Assembly (NCBI GenBank): GCA_031413815.1
Contig: JANOFU010000051.1
Span: 1-64,000, forward strand
Source of the DNA: JAGVSR01 sp031413815
Lineage (GTDB): Bacteria; Pseudomonadota; Alphaproteobacteria; Rhizobiales; Hyphomicrobiaceae
DNA length: 64,000 nucleotides
Direction of reading: 5' to 3'
This document shows positions 34,855 to 43,011 of the stretch, piece by piece (position 1 is the stretch's first letter; every line of letters starts with the position of its first letter). The notes below the pieces were generated by a model. That model was given only the letters and a program-made list of their open reading frames with translations, was not told the origin of the DNA and did no database searches. The position numbers and the translations under genes were made by a program.

Positions 34855-35130
34855 ATGAGCTACTGGCTGTACATCATTAAATGTGCGGACGGCACGCTGT
34901 ACACCGGCATCGCGACCGACGTGGAGCGGCGGCTGGCCGAGCACAACGGCGCTAAGCCGAAGGGGGCGAGGTACACGTCTGCGCGGCGGCCAGTGACGCT
35001 TGTCTATAAGTCCCCTCACCCCACGCGGTCGGAGGCGTCGAAGGAAGAAGCGCGCATCAAACGGCTCACCCGGGCGGAGAAGCAGTCTCTGATTTCTGGG
35101 GCAACGCCGCTGCGGGCGAAGGCGCCATGA
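34855..35130 (+). CDS. GIY-YIG nuclease-family protein (YhbQ/UPF0213-like)
   Basis: A 91-residue single-domain protein starting five bases after TGAGG. The GIY-YIG core is YWLYIIKCADGTLYTGIATDVERRLAEHN, with the two Tyr clusters (WLYI, LYTGIA) and catalytic Arg in RRLAEH; YTSARRPVTLVYK and the Glu in TRSEASKEEARIKRL complete the active site. Members of this short group are thought to act on DNA, but most lack assigned roles. Its stop overlaps the start of the next gene (ATGA), so the two are coupled. Confidence 0.9.
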   Translation: MSYWLYIIKCADGTLYTGIATDVERRLAEHNGAKPKGARYTSARRPVTLVYKSPHPTRSEASKEEARIKRLTRAEKQSLISGATPLRAKAP

Positions 35131-36314
35131 GCGGCGCAAGTGAGGCGTTCGATGTGATCGTTCTGGGCGCAGGTGCCGCGGGCTTAATGTGCGCGATGAC
35201 CGCAGGCCAGCGCGGCCGCAAGGTGGCGGTGTTGGAACACCTGGGCCAGCCGGGCGCGAAGATCCTCATTTCCGGCGGTGGGCGCTGCAATTTCACCAAC
35301 CTGAACATCGCACCGGACAGGTTTCTGTCAGAAAACCCTGCGTTCTGCCGCTCCGCATTGAGCCGCTACACGCAATCGGATTTCATCACGCTCGTTGAGA
35401 AACATGGCATCGCCTATCATGAAAAAACGCTGGGCCAGTTGTTCTGCGACGGCTCGGCACGCGCGATCGTCGCCATGCTGCTGGCGGAGTGCGAAGCCGG
35501 TGGGGTTGACGTCAGACTGTCGCAATCGGTCACCAGCATCACCAAGCCCGATCAGTTCCAGATCGAAACCAACACCGGCACGCTCACTGCGCCTGCTCTG
35601 GTGCTGGCAACGGGCGGCATCTCCATTCCGAAAATGGGAGCGACCGGGTTCAGCTACGGGATCGCGCGGCAGTTCGGGTTGCGGGTCACGGACACGCTGC
35701 CCGGCCTTGCCCCCTTGCGGCTGCCCCGCGACGCTGGCGTGTTTGTTCCCGAGTTAGCTGGCGTCTCAATCGAAGCGATCGCCTCAATCGAGACGGCCAA
35801 ATTCCGCGAAAACATTCTGTTCACCCACCGCGGGCTATCGGGTCCGGCGATCCTGCAAATCTCGTCTTACTGGCGTGAAGGGGCCGCGATTGAACTCGAT
35901 TTGTTGCCGGGTCTTGATGCCGCAACGGCGCTCGTCGACCGCAAACGGGCCCGGCCCAAGGCGGCCGCGCACACGATCCTGTCTGAACTACTGCCTGCCC
36001 GCTTGGCGCAAGCGATGGCCTCCGCGCATCTGCCCAGCAGCGAGATCGGCAACATTTCTGATCGCCATCTCATGGCGTTTGCTGCGCAATTGAAGGCTTG
36101 GGAGTTCATTCCCACAGGCACGGAAGGCTTTGCCAAAGCCGAAGTCACGCTCGGCGGCATCGACACCCGCGATTTGTCGTCGCGAACCATGGCAGCGCGA
36201 AACGTGCCCGGCCTCTACGCCATCGGCGAAGCCGTTGACGTCACCGGCTGGCTCGGCGGCTATAATTTCCAATGGGCTTGGTCGAGCGGCTGGTGCGCGG
36301 GGATGGCGATTTAG
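35127..36314 (+). CDS. NAD(P)/FAD-dependent oxidoreductase, HI0933/BaiN family
   Basis: A 395-residue flavoprotein. The FAD-binding GxGxxG reads VIVLGAGAAGLMCAMTAGQRG near the N-terminus, followed by the family signature GAKILISGGGRCNFTN. The middle has the substrate-domain insertion (IEAIASIETAKFRENILFTHRGLSGPAILQISSYW) and the C-terminus ends with GLYAIGEAVDVTGWLGGYNFQWAWSSGWCAG, the second FAD-binding block typical of HI0933-like proteins. Physiological substrates are largely unknown; some relatives reduce steroid-type double bonds. It overlaps the GIY-YIG gene start-stop. Confidence 0.93.
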   Translation: MSGASEAFDVIVLGAGAAGLMCAMTAGQRGRKVAVLEHLGQPGAKILISGGGRCNFTNLNIAPDRFLSENPAFCRSALSRYTQSDFITLVEKHGIAYHEKTLGQLFCDGSARAIVAMLLAECEAGGVDVRLSQSVTSITKPDQFQIETNTGTLTAPALVLATGGISIPKMGATGFSYGIARQFGLRVTDTLPGLAPLRLPRDAGVFVPELAGVSIEAIASIETAKFRENILFTHRGLSGPAILQISSYWREGAAIELDLLPGLDAATALVDRKRARPKAAAHTILSELLPARLAQAMASAHLPSSEIGNISDRHLMAFAAQLKAWEFIPTGTEGFAKAEVTLGGIDTRDLSSRTMAARNVPGLYAIGEAVDVTGWLGGYNFQWAWSSGWCAGMAI

Positions 36315-36322
36315 CAATACCG

Positions 36323-36385
36323 CTGCCAGGCAACTGGCCCCGATTGATCAGATAATCACAGGTGACCGGGCCAGGTGCCTGGCAG
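36323..36385. terminator. hairpin terminator between convergent genes
   Basis: An 18-nt arm starting CTGCCAGGCA (36323-36340) pairs with GGGCCAGGTGCCTGGCAG (36368-36385) with one mismatch around a 27-base loop. It sits between the flavoprotein stop (36314) and the minus-strand CPBP stop (36389). Its core (GTGCCTGGCA) belongs to the dispersed GGTGYCWGRCACC-like hairpin family of this genome. Confidence 0.65.
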
Positions 36386-36388
36386 CAC

Positions 36389-37168
36389 CTAAGCGACCGG
36401 CGCGAACGTATAGGTAAACGCCAGTGCCACCGCATTGCCGATAGCGTGGGCGGCAATCGGCGTTTTGATCGATCCTGTGCGCCACACGAGCCAGCTTAAA
36501 ATCAAGCCGGCGACAAACACACTGATCATGCCGGGCGCCGAGTAGCCCCAATGCAGCAGTGTCCACAGCGAGTTGGCAATCAGCGCGGCCCCCCAGAACC
36601 CGAGCCGCGTTTGCGCTAAGGCTGAGAGTAGAAATCCGCGAAACGCGAGTTCTTCCCACAGCGGCGCCAGCACAACGGCGATGAGGGCGGTGCCCCACCA
36701 GTAGGGCGAATTCAATCCCTCGCGCAGCCAGCCCGTGTCGGCGAAGATGTCCATCTTCGACGCCGTGTACATCATGAATTCCAGCACGCCGGTGATCGCA
36801 ACCAGCACCAGCCCACCGATGAGATAGGTTGGCCACCCCGGCCCCGGCCGTGACAGCTGAAGGACTTCGTTGGTTCGCCCTCCCCGGCGGGCAAACAGCC
36901 ACAACGCAACCAACGAAATAATCTGTGTTCCAGCCGTCAGCGCCACGCCTTCGGGGTGCGCCAGCGATGCCCACGCGGCAGCTTTTTCATCGATGTCGGG
37001 CTCACTGGCGCCCGATGCCGACCAAACCGCAATGGCGGCAAAGAACACCAGCACCGCGACCCCGGTCGCGACAGCGGTCGCCACCAGCGCGCCAATCACG
37101 CCCCATGGTGAATACGGCTCATACAGGGCTGGACCGGTGAAAAGCTGGCCGGCTTTCTGATGCGTCAT
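36389..37168 (-). CDS. CPBP-family intramembrane glutamic endopeptidase (CAAX protease-like)
   Basis: A 259-residue membrane protein with about eight helices. The Abi/CPBP motifs are present: motif 1 EELAFRG (EExxxR), then a second motif around SLWTLLHWGYSA and motif 3 HAIGN near the C-terminus. Bacterial members cleave or bind membrane partners and have varied roles; the target here is unknown. It is transcribed away from ssrA, with its start 133 bases from the first bases of the tmRNA transcript. Confidence 0.88.
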   Translation of the reverse strand: MTHQKAGQLFTGPALYEPYSPWGVIGALVATAVATGVAVLVFFAAIAVWSASGASEPDIDEKAAAWASLAHPEGVALTAGTQIISLVALWLFARRGGRTNEVLQLSRPGPGWPTYLIGGLVLVAITGVLEFMMYTASKMDIFADTGWLREGLNSPYWWGTALIAVVLAPLWEELAFRGFLLSALAQTRLGFWGAALIANSLWTLLHWGYSAPGMISVFVAGLILSWLVWRTGSIKTPIAAHAIGNAVALAFTYTFAPVA

Positions 37169-37266
37169 AGAGGGTTCCGGCTGTCAAGGGTGAGTGTTCG
37201 CGACGCACCCTGCGGCAAACGGGTTCCACTCGGCAAGGGAGCGCAGGGCTACCTAATCCTCACGGC

Positions 37267-37295
37267 TTTCCATTCCCGTTGCGACAGCCTATATT
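37267..37295 (+). promoter_or_regulatory. probable housekeeping promoter of ssrA
   Basis: TTTCCA (37267-37272) and TATATT (37290-37295) are separated by 17 bp and match the sigma-70 consensus at four and five of six positions. Transcription would start near 37302, just before the tmRNA acceptor piece. No other hexamer pair of this quality was found in the gap. Confidence 0.6.
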
Positions 37296-37382
37296 CACTG
37301 TGCTGGATTCGTCCGGCTATGGTGATAAACGCGGTCGTAATAAGCCGTTCGGACCCGGGGGCGGTACCCGGCGCCTCCACCA

Positions 37383-37488
37383 ATTCGGGGGATTAGGTTT
37401 TAGGGACTAGGGATTTCGTTCAGCACAGGACCACCGGTCAGAGGTGCTGCAACTCGTCCCTAATCCCTAGAACCTAGTCCCTCTCTAT
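37383..37488 (+). other. ssrA: intervening segment of the tmRNA precursor with long hairpin
   Basis: This stretch lies between the encoded CCA and the first base of the coding piece and should be removed in maturation. It contains two 26-nt arms, 37388-37413 and 37457-37482, that pair along their whole length with one clear mismatch and a few G-U pairs. The hairpin stacks next to the acceptor stem and would bring the two piece ends together for processing. Confidence 0.75.
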
Positions 37489-37574
37489 GGGGGCGAAATA
37501 GGATCGACGAGGGTGTAAAGGACTTTGCTTTTGCCCGGCATGATACCACCGTTATCGGGTCATTCAGAATAGTT

Positions 37575-37613
37575 GCCAATGACAACTATGCTGAGGCTGC
37601 TCTCGCTGCTTAA
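37575..37613 (+). other. ssrA: tmRNA tag reading frame
   Basis: Thirteen codons read ANDNYAEAALAA and stop, starting at resume codon GCC. With the Ala carried by tmRNA itself the tag is AANDNYAEAALAA. The LAA end is the ClpX recognition tail, and the AANDNY start matches the part bound by alpha-type SspB. Confidence 0.95.
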
Positions 37614-37670
37614 TGCGGTGCGAAAAGCCTAAACTGAAGCCCTTGCCCCTAGCCGGGTAAGGCGCGGTCC

Positions 37671-37707
37671 GGAGGGCACCGGGCAACAGAAAGCCCTCCA
37701 CTTTTTT
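37671..37707 (+). terminator. intrinsic terminator of ssrA
   Basis: GGAGGGC (37671-37677) and GCCCTCC (37693-37699) form a perfect seven-base-pair stem, followed by AC and six T (37702-37707). It ends the tmRNA transcript 96 bp before the sspB start. Confidence 0.8.
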
Positions 37708-37802
37708 CGCCTGTGCGTGTCAAAGCGTTGGCGTGTAAAACAGGCCGGGGACTTCAGGGGTTTGCGTTTGGAATTGGATCAGCGGGACAACGCAACAACA
37801 GC

Positions 37803-38495
37803 ATGATGGGCGGGCAAACCATTGACTACGAGGTCCTTCAGCAGGACGCCCTGCGCGGGGTCGTTCGCGCGGTTTTGATTACCGCTGCAAAATCGGGGCT
37901 GCCGGGAGATCATCATTTCTACATTTCATTCGATACCTGCGCGCCCGGCGTCGGCATGTCGAAACGTCTCAAAGAAAAATACCCAACCGAAATGACGATC
38001 GTGCTTCAGCACCGGTTCTGGGATCTGCTGGTCAGCGATGACCGCTTTGAAGTGAAGCTATCATTCGACAGCATTCCCGAACGCCTCGTTGTGCCATTCG
38101 CGGCTTTGAAAGTGTTCTTTGATCCATCCGTGCGCTACGGGCTGCAATTCGAAGATGCCGAAATGACGATGGGTTCGCAGGCGTTGGCGTCCAATGGCAT
38201 CGACGAGGATGGGCGCACAGTTGCGACCCGCGCGACGGCAACGCGCAAGCCGCGGTCAACCAAGAAGCCGCGGCTTGAAACAGAGACGGCAGCAGTGGTC
38301 GCACCCGTTGGAACAGCTGCCAGCAAGACGAAAGGTCCGGCAGCCCACTCTGTGCCGGCGTCCCCCGCACCGGCTGCAAAAGCACCCGCCGACAGCGCAA
38401 GCAACAGTGCGGCACCTGCTGAGAACGACGAAGGCAAGCCAACACCGGTTGCTGGTGCGCAGATCCTGAGCTTGGATCAGTTCCGGAAGAAGTAA
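37803..38495 (+). CDS. sspB: SspB-family ClpXP adaptor (alpha type)
   Basis: A 230-residue cytoplasmic adaptor. The start at 37803 (MMGGQTIDYEVLQQDALRGVVR) fits the family; the frame runs open to 37713, inside the tmRNA gap. The substrate-binding fold covers residues 1-120 (HHFYISFDTCAPGVGMS, MTIVLQHRFWDLLVSDDRFEVKLSFDSIPERLVVPFAALKVFFDPSVRYGLQF). A long Ala/Thr/Lys-rich linker follows, and the protein ends in ILSLDQFRKK, matching the ClpX-docking XB peptide. It delivers ssrA-tagged proteins to ClpXP. It lies directly downstream of the ssrA terminator on the same strand. Confidence 0.93.
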   Translation: MMGGQTIDYEVLQQDALRGVVRAVLITAAKSGLPGDHHFYISFDTCAPGVGMSKRLKEKYPTEMTIVLQHRFWDLLVSDDRFEVKLSFDSIPERLVVPFAALKVFFDPSVRYGLQFEDAEMTMGSQALASNGIDEDGRTVATRATATRKPRSTKKPRLETETAAVVAPVGTAASKTKGPAAHSVPASPAPAAKAPADSASNSAAPAENDEGKPTPVAGAQILSLDQFRKK

Positions 38496-38517
38496 GGCCG
38501 CGTCGCCCTCATTGCCC

Positions 38518-38580
38518 TGTCATCCCGGCGTCGCGCTAGCGATGCGAGCGGCGCGAGCACAGGCCGGGACCCAGACAAGC
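38518..38580. repeat. REP-like palindromic element
   Basis: TGTCATCCCGGC at one side and GGCCGGGACCCAGACAAG at the other frame an imperfect palindrome, the common alphaproteobacterial REP type. It lies between sspB and the convergent aminopeptidase gene and may help end transcription. Related elements lie near 50.4, 59.5 and 59.8-60.2 kb. Confidence 0.65.
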
Positions 38581-38700
38581 CTCAGCCGGAAAAGATGAAG
38601 ACCGCTTGCTCAATCATCAAGGTCACCGATAACATCGGTTCGAATGTATCCCGGCCTTTGCGGCCATGACGGTGAAGAGGGTTGTGCAAAGGCCGGCACG

Positions 38701-40512
38701 TTAGATTTCTGCCGTCGCCGCATCGAGCCACGCGCGCGCCCGCACATCAACTTCTGAACCGATCTCATCGCGCACACGCGAGTGATACGCGTTGAGCCAA
38801 TCGAGTTCTTCGCGCGTCAGCAATTCACGAACAATCAGCCGCCGGTCGAACGGCACAAGCGTCAACGTCTCGAACGCCATCACCTGCCGGTCGCCGCCAT
38901 CGGGCTTTTCCGGCTCGCTGACCAGCACGAGGTTTTCCAGCCGGATGCCGTAGTGGCCTTGCTTGTAGTACCCCGGTTCATTGGAGCAGATCATGCCGGG
39001 CTCAAGCGCCACCATGCCCGCGCGCGAGATCGATTGCGGACCTTCGTGCACCGACAGATAGCTGCCAACACCGTGTCCCGTGCCGTGATCGTAATCGAGT
39101 CCGTGCTGCCATAGCGCGCGCCGCGCAAAGGGATCGAGATCAACCCCGCGCGTGCCTTTCGGGAACTGCGCCGTCGCCATCGCGATGTGGCCCTTGAGCA
39201 CGAGCGTGAACCGTTCGCGCATCTCAGGCGTTGGAGCGCCAATCGCAATCGTGCGCGTGATGTCGGTGGTGCCGTCTTCGTATTGCGCGCCGCTATCGAG
39301 GAGAAACAACTCCCCCGGCTGCAGTTTACGGTTAGTTTTTTCAGTGACCCGGTAATGCACAATCGCGCCATTCGGGCCGGAGCCTGAAATGGTATCGAAC
39401 GAAATTTCTTTAAGCTGCTGCGTTTGTGCGCGCACATCTTCAAGTTTCGTCACCGCCGTGATTTCATCGAGCATACCACCCCTTGCTGCCTCGTCGAGCC
39501 AGGAGAGATAGCGCACGATGGCCGCACCATCGCGAACGTGCGCGCGGCGTGCGCCTGCAATTTCAGCCGCGTTCTTAATTGCTTTGAGCGCGATGCACGG
39601 ATCGGCTCCCGGCGCGACACACCGGGACCCTAGCGCCTTGCTCAACGCGAAAGCAGCCGTCTCCGTATCAAGACGCACGCGCTTGCCCGTGCGCTTCAAC
39701 GCCGCCAGTTTGGCCTTAAGCTTGCTGGGTGCGGAAATCTTGGAGACCGCGTCCAACGCCTTGCGCACGTCTTTAGACAGCTTGGCGGGATCGATAAACA
39801 GCTCCGGCTTGCCGGACGCTGGCACGATCGCGAACGCCAAAGCGACGGGGTTGTGCGCAATGTCAGAGCCACGGATGTTGAACAGCCACGCAATACTGTC
39901 CGGCAGCGTCAGCACCACAGCGTGCTGGCCGTCATCCGAAAGCTTCTTTTGAAGGTCTGCGATCTTCGTGTCGGCCGCGCGGCCCGACAGCTTGAGACGG
40001 TGCAGAACGACAGGCCCTTGAGGTGCCGCCGGCCGCGCACGGCCCCAGACAGCATCGACCAGATTTTGGGGCACGGGCTTAAGCAGAATGCTCTTGGCTT
40101 TGAGCGCCGCAGTCAGCCGTGCAATTTCGCCAGCTGTATGCAGCCATGGATCGAAACCGACAACAGACCGCGCGGGCAAGTGCGCGATCAGCCACTCGGC
40201 GAGCTTCAGCCGCGCGATTCCCGGAAACGCAAAAACCTCCGCATCGCATTCGGCCGCAACCTGCACGGTGTAGCGGCCATCGACGAACACGGCGGCGTGT
40301 TTGCGAGCGACAACCGCGAGCCCCGCGCTCCCTGAGAACCCCGTCAGCCATTTCAGCCGTTCGGCACACGGCGGCACATACTCGCCCTGATGCTCATCGG
40401 CGCGCGGGACCAGAAATGCATCGAGCTTGGCCTTGGCCAGCCGCTCGCGCACACCGTTGACGCGGACGGGCGTTTCAGCGGAGTCGGCCGGTGCGGTGAA
40501 AGTTTGGAACAT
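38701..40512 (-). CDS. M24B aminopeptidase P family protein
   Basis: A 603-residue metallopeptidase starting at ATG 40512 (GTG at 40518 also possible). Two N-terminal creatinase-like domains (RVNGVRERLAKAKLDAFLVPRADEHQGEYVPPCAERLKWLTGFSGSAGLAVV) precede the pita-bread domain. Metal ligands are in FLLDSGAQYEDGTTDITRT (two Asp), YDHGTGHGVGSYLSVHEGP (His) and ICSNEPGYYKQGHYGIRLENLVLV (Glu, Glu). The three-domain layout and about 600 residues match the eukaryote-like aminopeptidase P group found in alphaproteobacteria, which removes N-terminal residues before Pro. Its stop lies about 200 bp from the convergent sspB. Confidence 0.93.
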   Translation of the reverse strand: MFQTFTAPADSAETPVRVNGVRERLAKAKLDAFLVPRADEHQGEYVPPCAERLKWLTGFSGSAGLAVVARKHAAVFVDGRYTVQVAAECDAEVFAFPGIARLKLAEWLIAHLPARSVVGFDPWLHTAGEIARLTAALKAKSILLKPVPQNLVDAVWGRARPAAPQGPVVLHRLKLSGRAADTKIADLQKKLSDDGQHAVVLTLPDSIAWLFNIRGSDIAHNPVALAFAIVPASGKPELFIDPAKLSKDVRKALDAVSKISAPSKLKAKLAALKRTGKRVRLDTETAAFALSKALGSRCVAPGADPCIALKAIKNAAEIAGARRAHVRDGAAIVRYLSWLDEAARGGMLDEITAVTKLEDVRAQTQQLKEISFDTISGSGPNGAIVHYRVTEKTNRKLQPGELFLLDSGAQYEDGTTDITRTIAIGAPTPEMRERFTLVLKGHIAMATAQFPKGTRGVDLDPFARRALWQHGLDYDHGTGHGVGSYLSVHEGPQSISRAGMVALEPGMICSNEPGYYKQGHYGIRLENLVLVSEPEKPDGGDRQVMAFETLTLVPFDRRLIVRELLTREELDWLNAYHSRVRDEIGSEVDVRARAWLDAATAEI

Positions 40513-40562
40513 GACCACTGTTTAGGCGGGCGGGCTGGAGAGGGCAATGGGCGGGATCGTGT

Positions 40563-40628
40563 GGGGTCGGGCACCCCATATACAGTCTCGCATTCAATCC
40601 ACCAAAATCAGACGGGGTGCCTGACCCC
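40563..40628 (-). terminator. inverted repeat, likely terminator after prmA
   Basis: GGGGTCGGGCACCCC (40563-40577) and GGGGTGCCTGACCCC (40614-40628) are inverted copies with one mismatch and a 36-base spacer. They fill the gap between the prmA stop (40639) and the aminopeptidase start. They belong to the dispersed hairpin family, here with GGGGT ends. Confidence 0.55.
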
Positions 40629-40638
40629 GTTTCATAAC

Positions 40639-41517
40639 TTACGGCCGCCGCAGCAACTGCAGCGTCGACCAGCCGGTGATGCGGTCGTGGCGGACAAGTG
40701 CGAAACCTTGCGCCCGGTACGCGCCGATGACGGCGGGCGCCTGCGGGATCAATATCCCCGAAAGAATGAGCGTGCCGCCCGTCTCCATGGCCGGGCCGAT
40801 ATCGCGGGCCAGCCGGATCAGCGGATCGGCGAGGATATTGGCGATCACCAGATCAAACGAGGGCGATGCGCGCAAAACCGGATGATCGAGCCCCATGGCG
40901 CAAAGCGCCGTGATCCGGCCTCCCACGCCGTTGATATCAAAATTCGCCTCTGCCACCGCCACCGACCGCCGGTCCAAATCTGTTGCGATGATTCTTGCAT
41001 TGGGGAGGGTGCGCGCGGCGGCGATGGCCAGCACGCCAGACCCGCAGCCGAGCTCAAGAATACTAGAAAAAGCCCGCCGCCGCGTCACTCGATCGATGGC
41101 TTGCAAACAACCGGACGTCGTGCCGTGGTGTGCCGTGCCAAACGCCTCACCCGCGTCAATCAGGATAGAATGGGGTCCGCGTGACACCCGGCTACAGTCG
41201 TGACTCCCATGAATTGTGAAGCGCCCGGCACGGACGGGGGGGAGGGCCGCCTGCGATATGGCCACCCAATTCAAGGCGGGGATATCGGCCCTGCCAATCT
41301 GTGGCACCTTCAGGCCCGTGATCAGCGCCAACTGGTCCCGAAGCATCACCGCGTCCGGAATGTCATCGTAATAGGCATCGATGGTCCAGCCTCCGCCGGC
41401 TGCCTCGAACAGCGTCAGCGCCTCAGGCGAGGGATCCAATTCATATTGCAGAGCATCAGATAACGCGTGTGCCAACTCCCGGTCGGGAGTGACGAGTGTC
41501 AGTTTCTCACTGGCCAT
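40639..41517 (-). CDS. prmA: ribosomal protein L11 methyltransferase
   Basis: A 292-residue SAM-dependent enzyme that trimethylates L11. The ATG at 41517 (MASEKLTLVTP) is preferred to a more distant start at 41568. The N-terminal L11-binding domain is about 120 residues; the catalytic domain has GEAFGTAHHGTTSGCLQAID, motif I SILELGCGSGVLAIAAARTL, TDLDRRSVAVAEANFDIN and the motif-IV region FDLVIANILADPLIRLARDI (NILA, where NPPY-like motifs sit), all as in PrmA. Length is normal. Confidence 0.93.
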   Translation of the reverse strand: MASEKLTLVTPDRELAHALSDALQYELDPSPEALTLFEAAGGGWTIDAYYDDIPDAVMLRDQLALITGLKVPQIGRADIPALNWVAISQAALPPVRAGRFTIHGSHDCSRVSRGPHSILIDAGEAFGTAHHGTTSGCLQAIDRVTRRRAFSSILELGCGSGVLAIAAARTLPNARIIATDLDRRSVAVAEANFDINGVGGRITALCAMGLDHPVLRASPSFDLVIANILADPLIRLARDIGPAMETGGTLILSGILIPQAPAVIGAYRAQGFALVRHDRITGWSTLQLLRRP

Positions 41518-41571
41518 AGACGCCTTATTTTTCGAGTTCGCGTTTCTGTGCGTCTTGCATTTCCGCAAGTA

Positions 41572-43011
41572 TTAGACCGGCGGGCCACCGGTGCTGTTGA
41601 CCTCTTGGCCACCGCTTGATGCCGCGAAATCTGGCAGATCATCGAGGAAGTGGTCCCACTTGGCATCAAGATGGCGTGCGGCCTGGGCCGGCGGCATGGT
41701 GTGCAACGTGCCGTCCTCCCCTTCGGCGACCAGACCGTCCTCGATCAAGCGCTCCAGCGCGTCATCAAGATCAAAATCGACGTAGACGCCAAACGTCGCT
41801 GACAAGTATTGCTCGATGGCCGCATCGATAGCTGGCAAATCAGCGCGCGTCGCGTGCTCCTTCGCCAGTACAGAATAGAGCAGCATCTCTTCCTTCACGT
41901 CTTCTTCGGCCGCCCGGTCGGATAGCTTGATGAGCACACCGCGGTTATCCGCCATGGCATGAAAATAAAGGTTCTGCGCCATCACCACCATATAGCGCTG
42001 CTTTTGGTTCATGAAGTTGACGCCCTGACGGAACGCGATGCCGCCAAGCCCCGCCACGGCACCGGCCAGCGCGATGGGATTGGTCGCAGCCAATCCACCG
42101 GCTGCGATCTTGCCCGCTGTTCCCATCACGCCCATCCCGACCGCGCCGCCACCCGTCAGCCCGAGCTTCAGTTTATCCATCAGCCGGAAGCGCACGCGCG
42201 TATTGGGGAAGATCATTTCGATGTCGCTGCGTGGAATGTTCTTGAAGAGCTTCATGTAAATGTTGCCCTCCTTCACTTCTGGCGGCAGCGATCCGCGCAG
42301 CTTCTTGACCAGCTTCTCCGCCTCTTTGTGGCTGAGCTTGTTGCTGGCCATAACTTCCTGCACACGCACCTCAAGCGGCTTCAACTTAAACAGCAGGAAC
42401 AAGCGCTGGAAGATCGGAACGTCGAACTCTTCCTTACGCATAAACTTCTTGTAGTTGCGGCGCTGATCGCGGCGCACCGACGCGCCGCGGAAAAACACGA
42501 GGCATTCCTCGAACACCGTGAAATCAACCTGTAAATCGAGGCCATAGTGGCTCTCTGTGGTCAGGATGATCTCGACATCCGACGGCTTGATTTGCTTATA
42601 GTTGGCGTGTTCGAGAACCGCCGTCGCCCCTTGGATGACCTGCTTCTGCAGAACCTTGCGATCCTCCGGCGTGTATTCGCGCGTAATCAGCAGATCGCTG
42701 TCAGGGCTGAACGGTTCGTAAGCGCGCAACAGCTTCTGCACGTGGGCATTGTGCTGCTGCCGGCGCCAGAACTCGAGGTAAGAAAAGAACCGCCGGACTT
42801 GTGCTGCTTCGCCCGGGGCCCAAGCCGCTTCCAGCGTTAGCCTGTCAACTAGCGCAAACGTGGTCAGTGGAATGAAGCACTCCCGGCTGCGGACGGCATC
42901 GGCCGGGACAACGTCGAGCGGATCTACAGACGCAGGAGTCGCCGCACCATTCGCAGGTGCTCTGCCTCGTGGCACTTGGGCCGCAGCGTGCACGGCATCG
43001 ATCGTTGTCAT
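41572..43011 (-). CDS. DUF3754 (TMEM143-like) membrane protein
   Basis: A 479-residue protein; ATG 43011 has GGGAG upstream. It lacks a signal peptide. The long N-terminal part is soluble and mixed alpha/beta. The diagnostic piece is YMKLFKNIPRSDIEMIFPNTRVRFRLMDKLKLG, matching the K-x-F-K-D-I-P-R-x-D-x-E-x-x-x-P pattern of DUF3754/TMEM143. After it comes a Gly/Ala-rich hydrophobic region (VGMGVMGTAGKIAAGGLAATNPIALAGAVAGLGGIAF), probably two membrane helices, then a helical C-terminal domain with a winged-helix-like DDALERLIEDGLVAEG. Function is unknown in bacteria. It is divergent from a J-domain gene. Confidence 0.82.
   Translation of the reverse strand: MTTIDAVHAAAQVPRGRAPANGAATPASVDPLDVVPADAVRSRECFIPLTTFALVDRLTLEAAWAPGEAAQVRRFFSYLEFWRRQQHNAHVQKLLRAYEPFSPDSDLLITREYTPEDRKVLQKQVIQGATAVLEHANYKQIKPSDVEIILTTESHYGLDLQVDFTVFEECLVFFRGASVRRDQRRNYKKFMRKEEFDVPIFQRLFLLFKLKPLEVRVQEVMASNKLSHKEAEKLVKKLRGSLPPEVKEGNIYMKLFKNIPRSDIEMIFPNTRVRFRLMDKLKLGLTGGGAVGMGVMGTAGKIAAGGLAATNPIALAGAVAGLGGIAFRQGVNFMNQKQRYMVVMAQNLYFHAMADNRGVLIKLSDRAAEEDVKEEMLLYSVLAKEHATRADLPAIDAAIEQYLSATFGVYVDFDLDDALERLIEDGLVAEGEDGTLHTMPPAQAARHLDAKWDHFLDDLPDFAASSGGQEVNSTGGPPV

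Larger units (their letters stand above)
37302..37707 (+). ncRNA. ssrA: transfer-messenger RNA, circularly permuted two-piece form
   Basis: The gene is in the permuted order of alphaproteobacteria: acceptor piece first, coding piece second. The acceptor piece ends in CGCCTCC plus encoded ACCA (37372-37382). The coding piece starts GGGGGCG (37489-37495), which pairs with CGCCTCC over seven base pairs including the G3-U70 wobble that alanyl-tRNA synthetase recognises. GGATCGACGAGG follows, as in all tmRNA D-loop regions. After ATAGTT comes the resume codon GCC and the tag frame ANDNYAEAALAA, stop at 37611-37613. Candidate pseudoknot sequence and a terminator follow. tmRNA rescues stalled ribosomes and marks the product for ClpXP and other proteases. 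The neighbouring sspB encodes the adaptor for such tags. Exact ends of the mature pieces are not visible. Confidence 0.96.
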
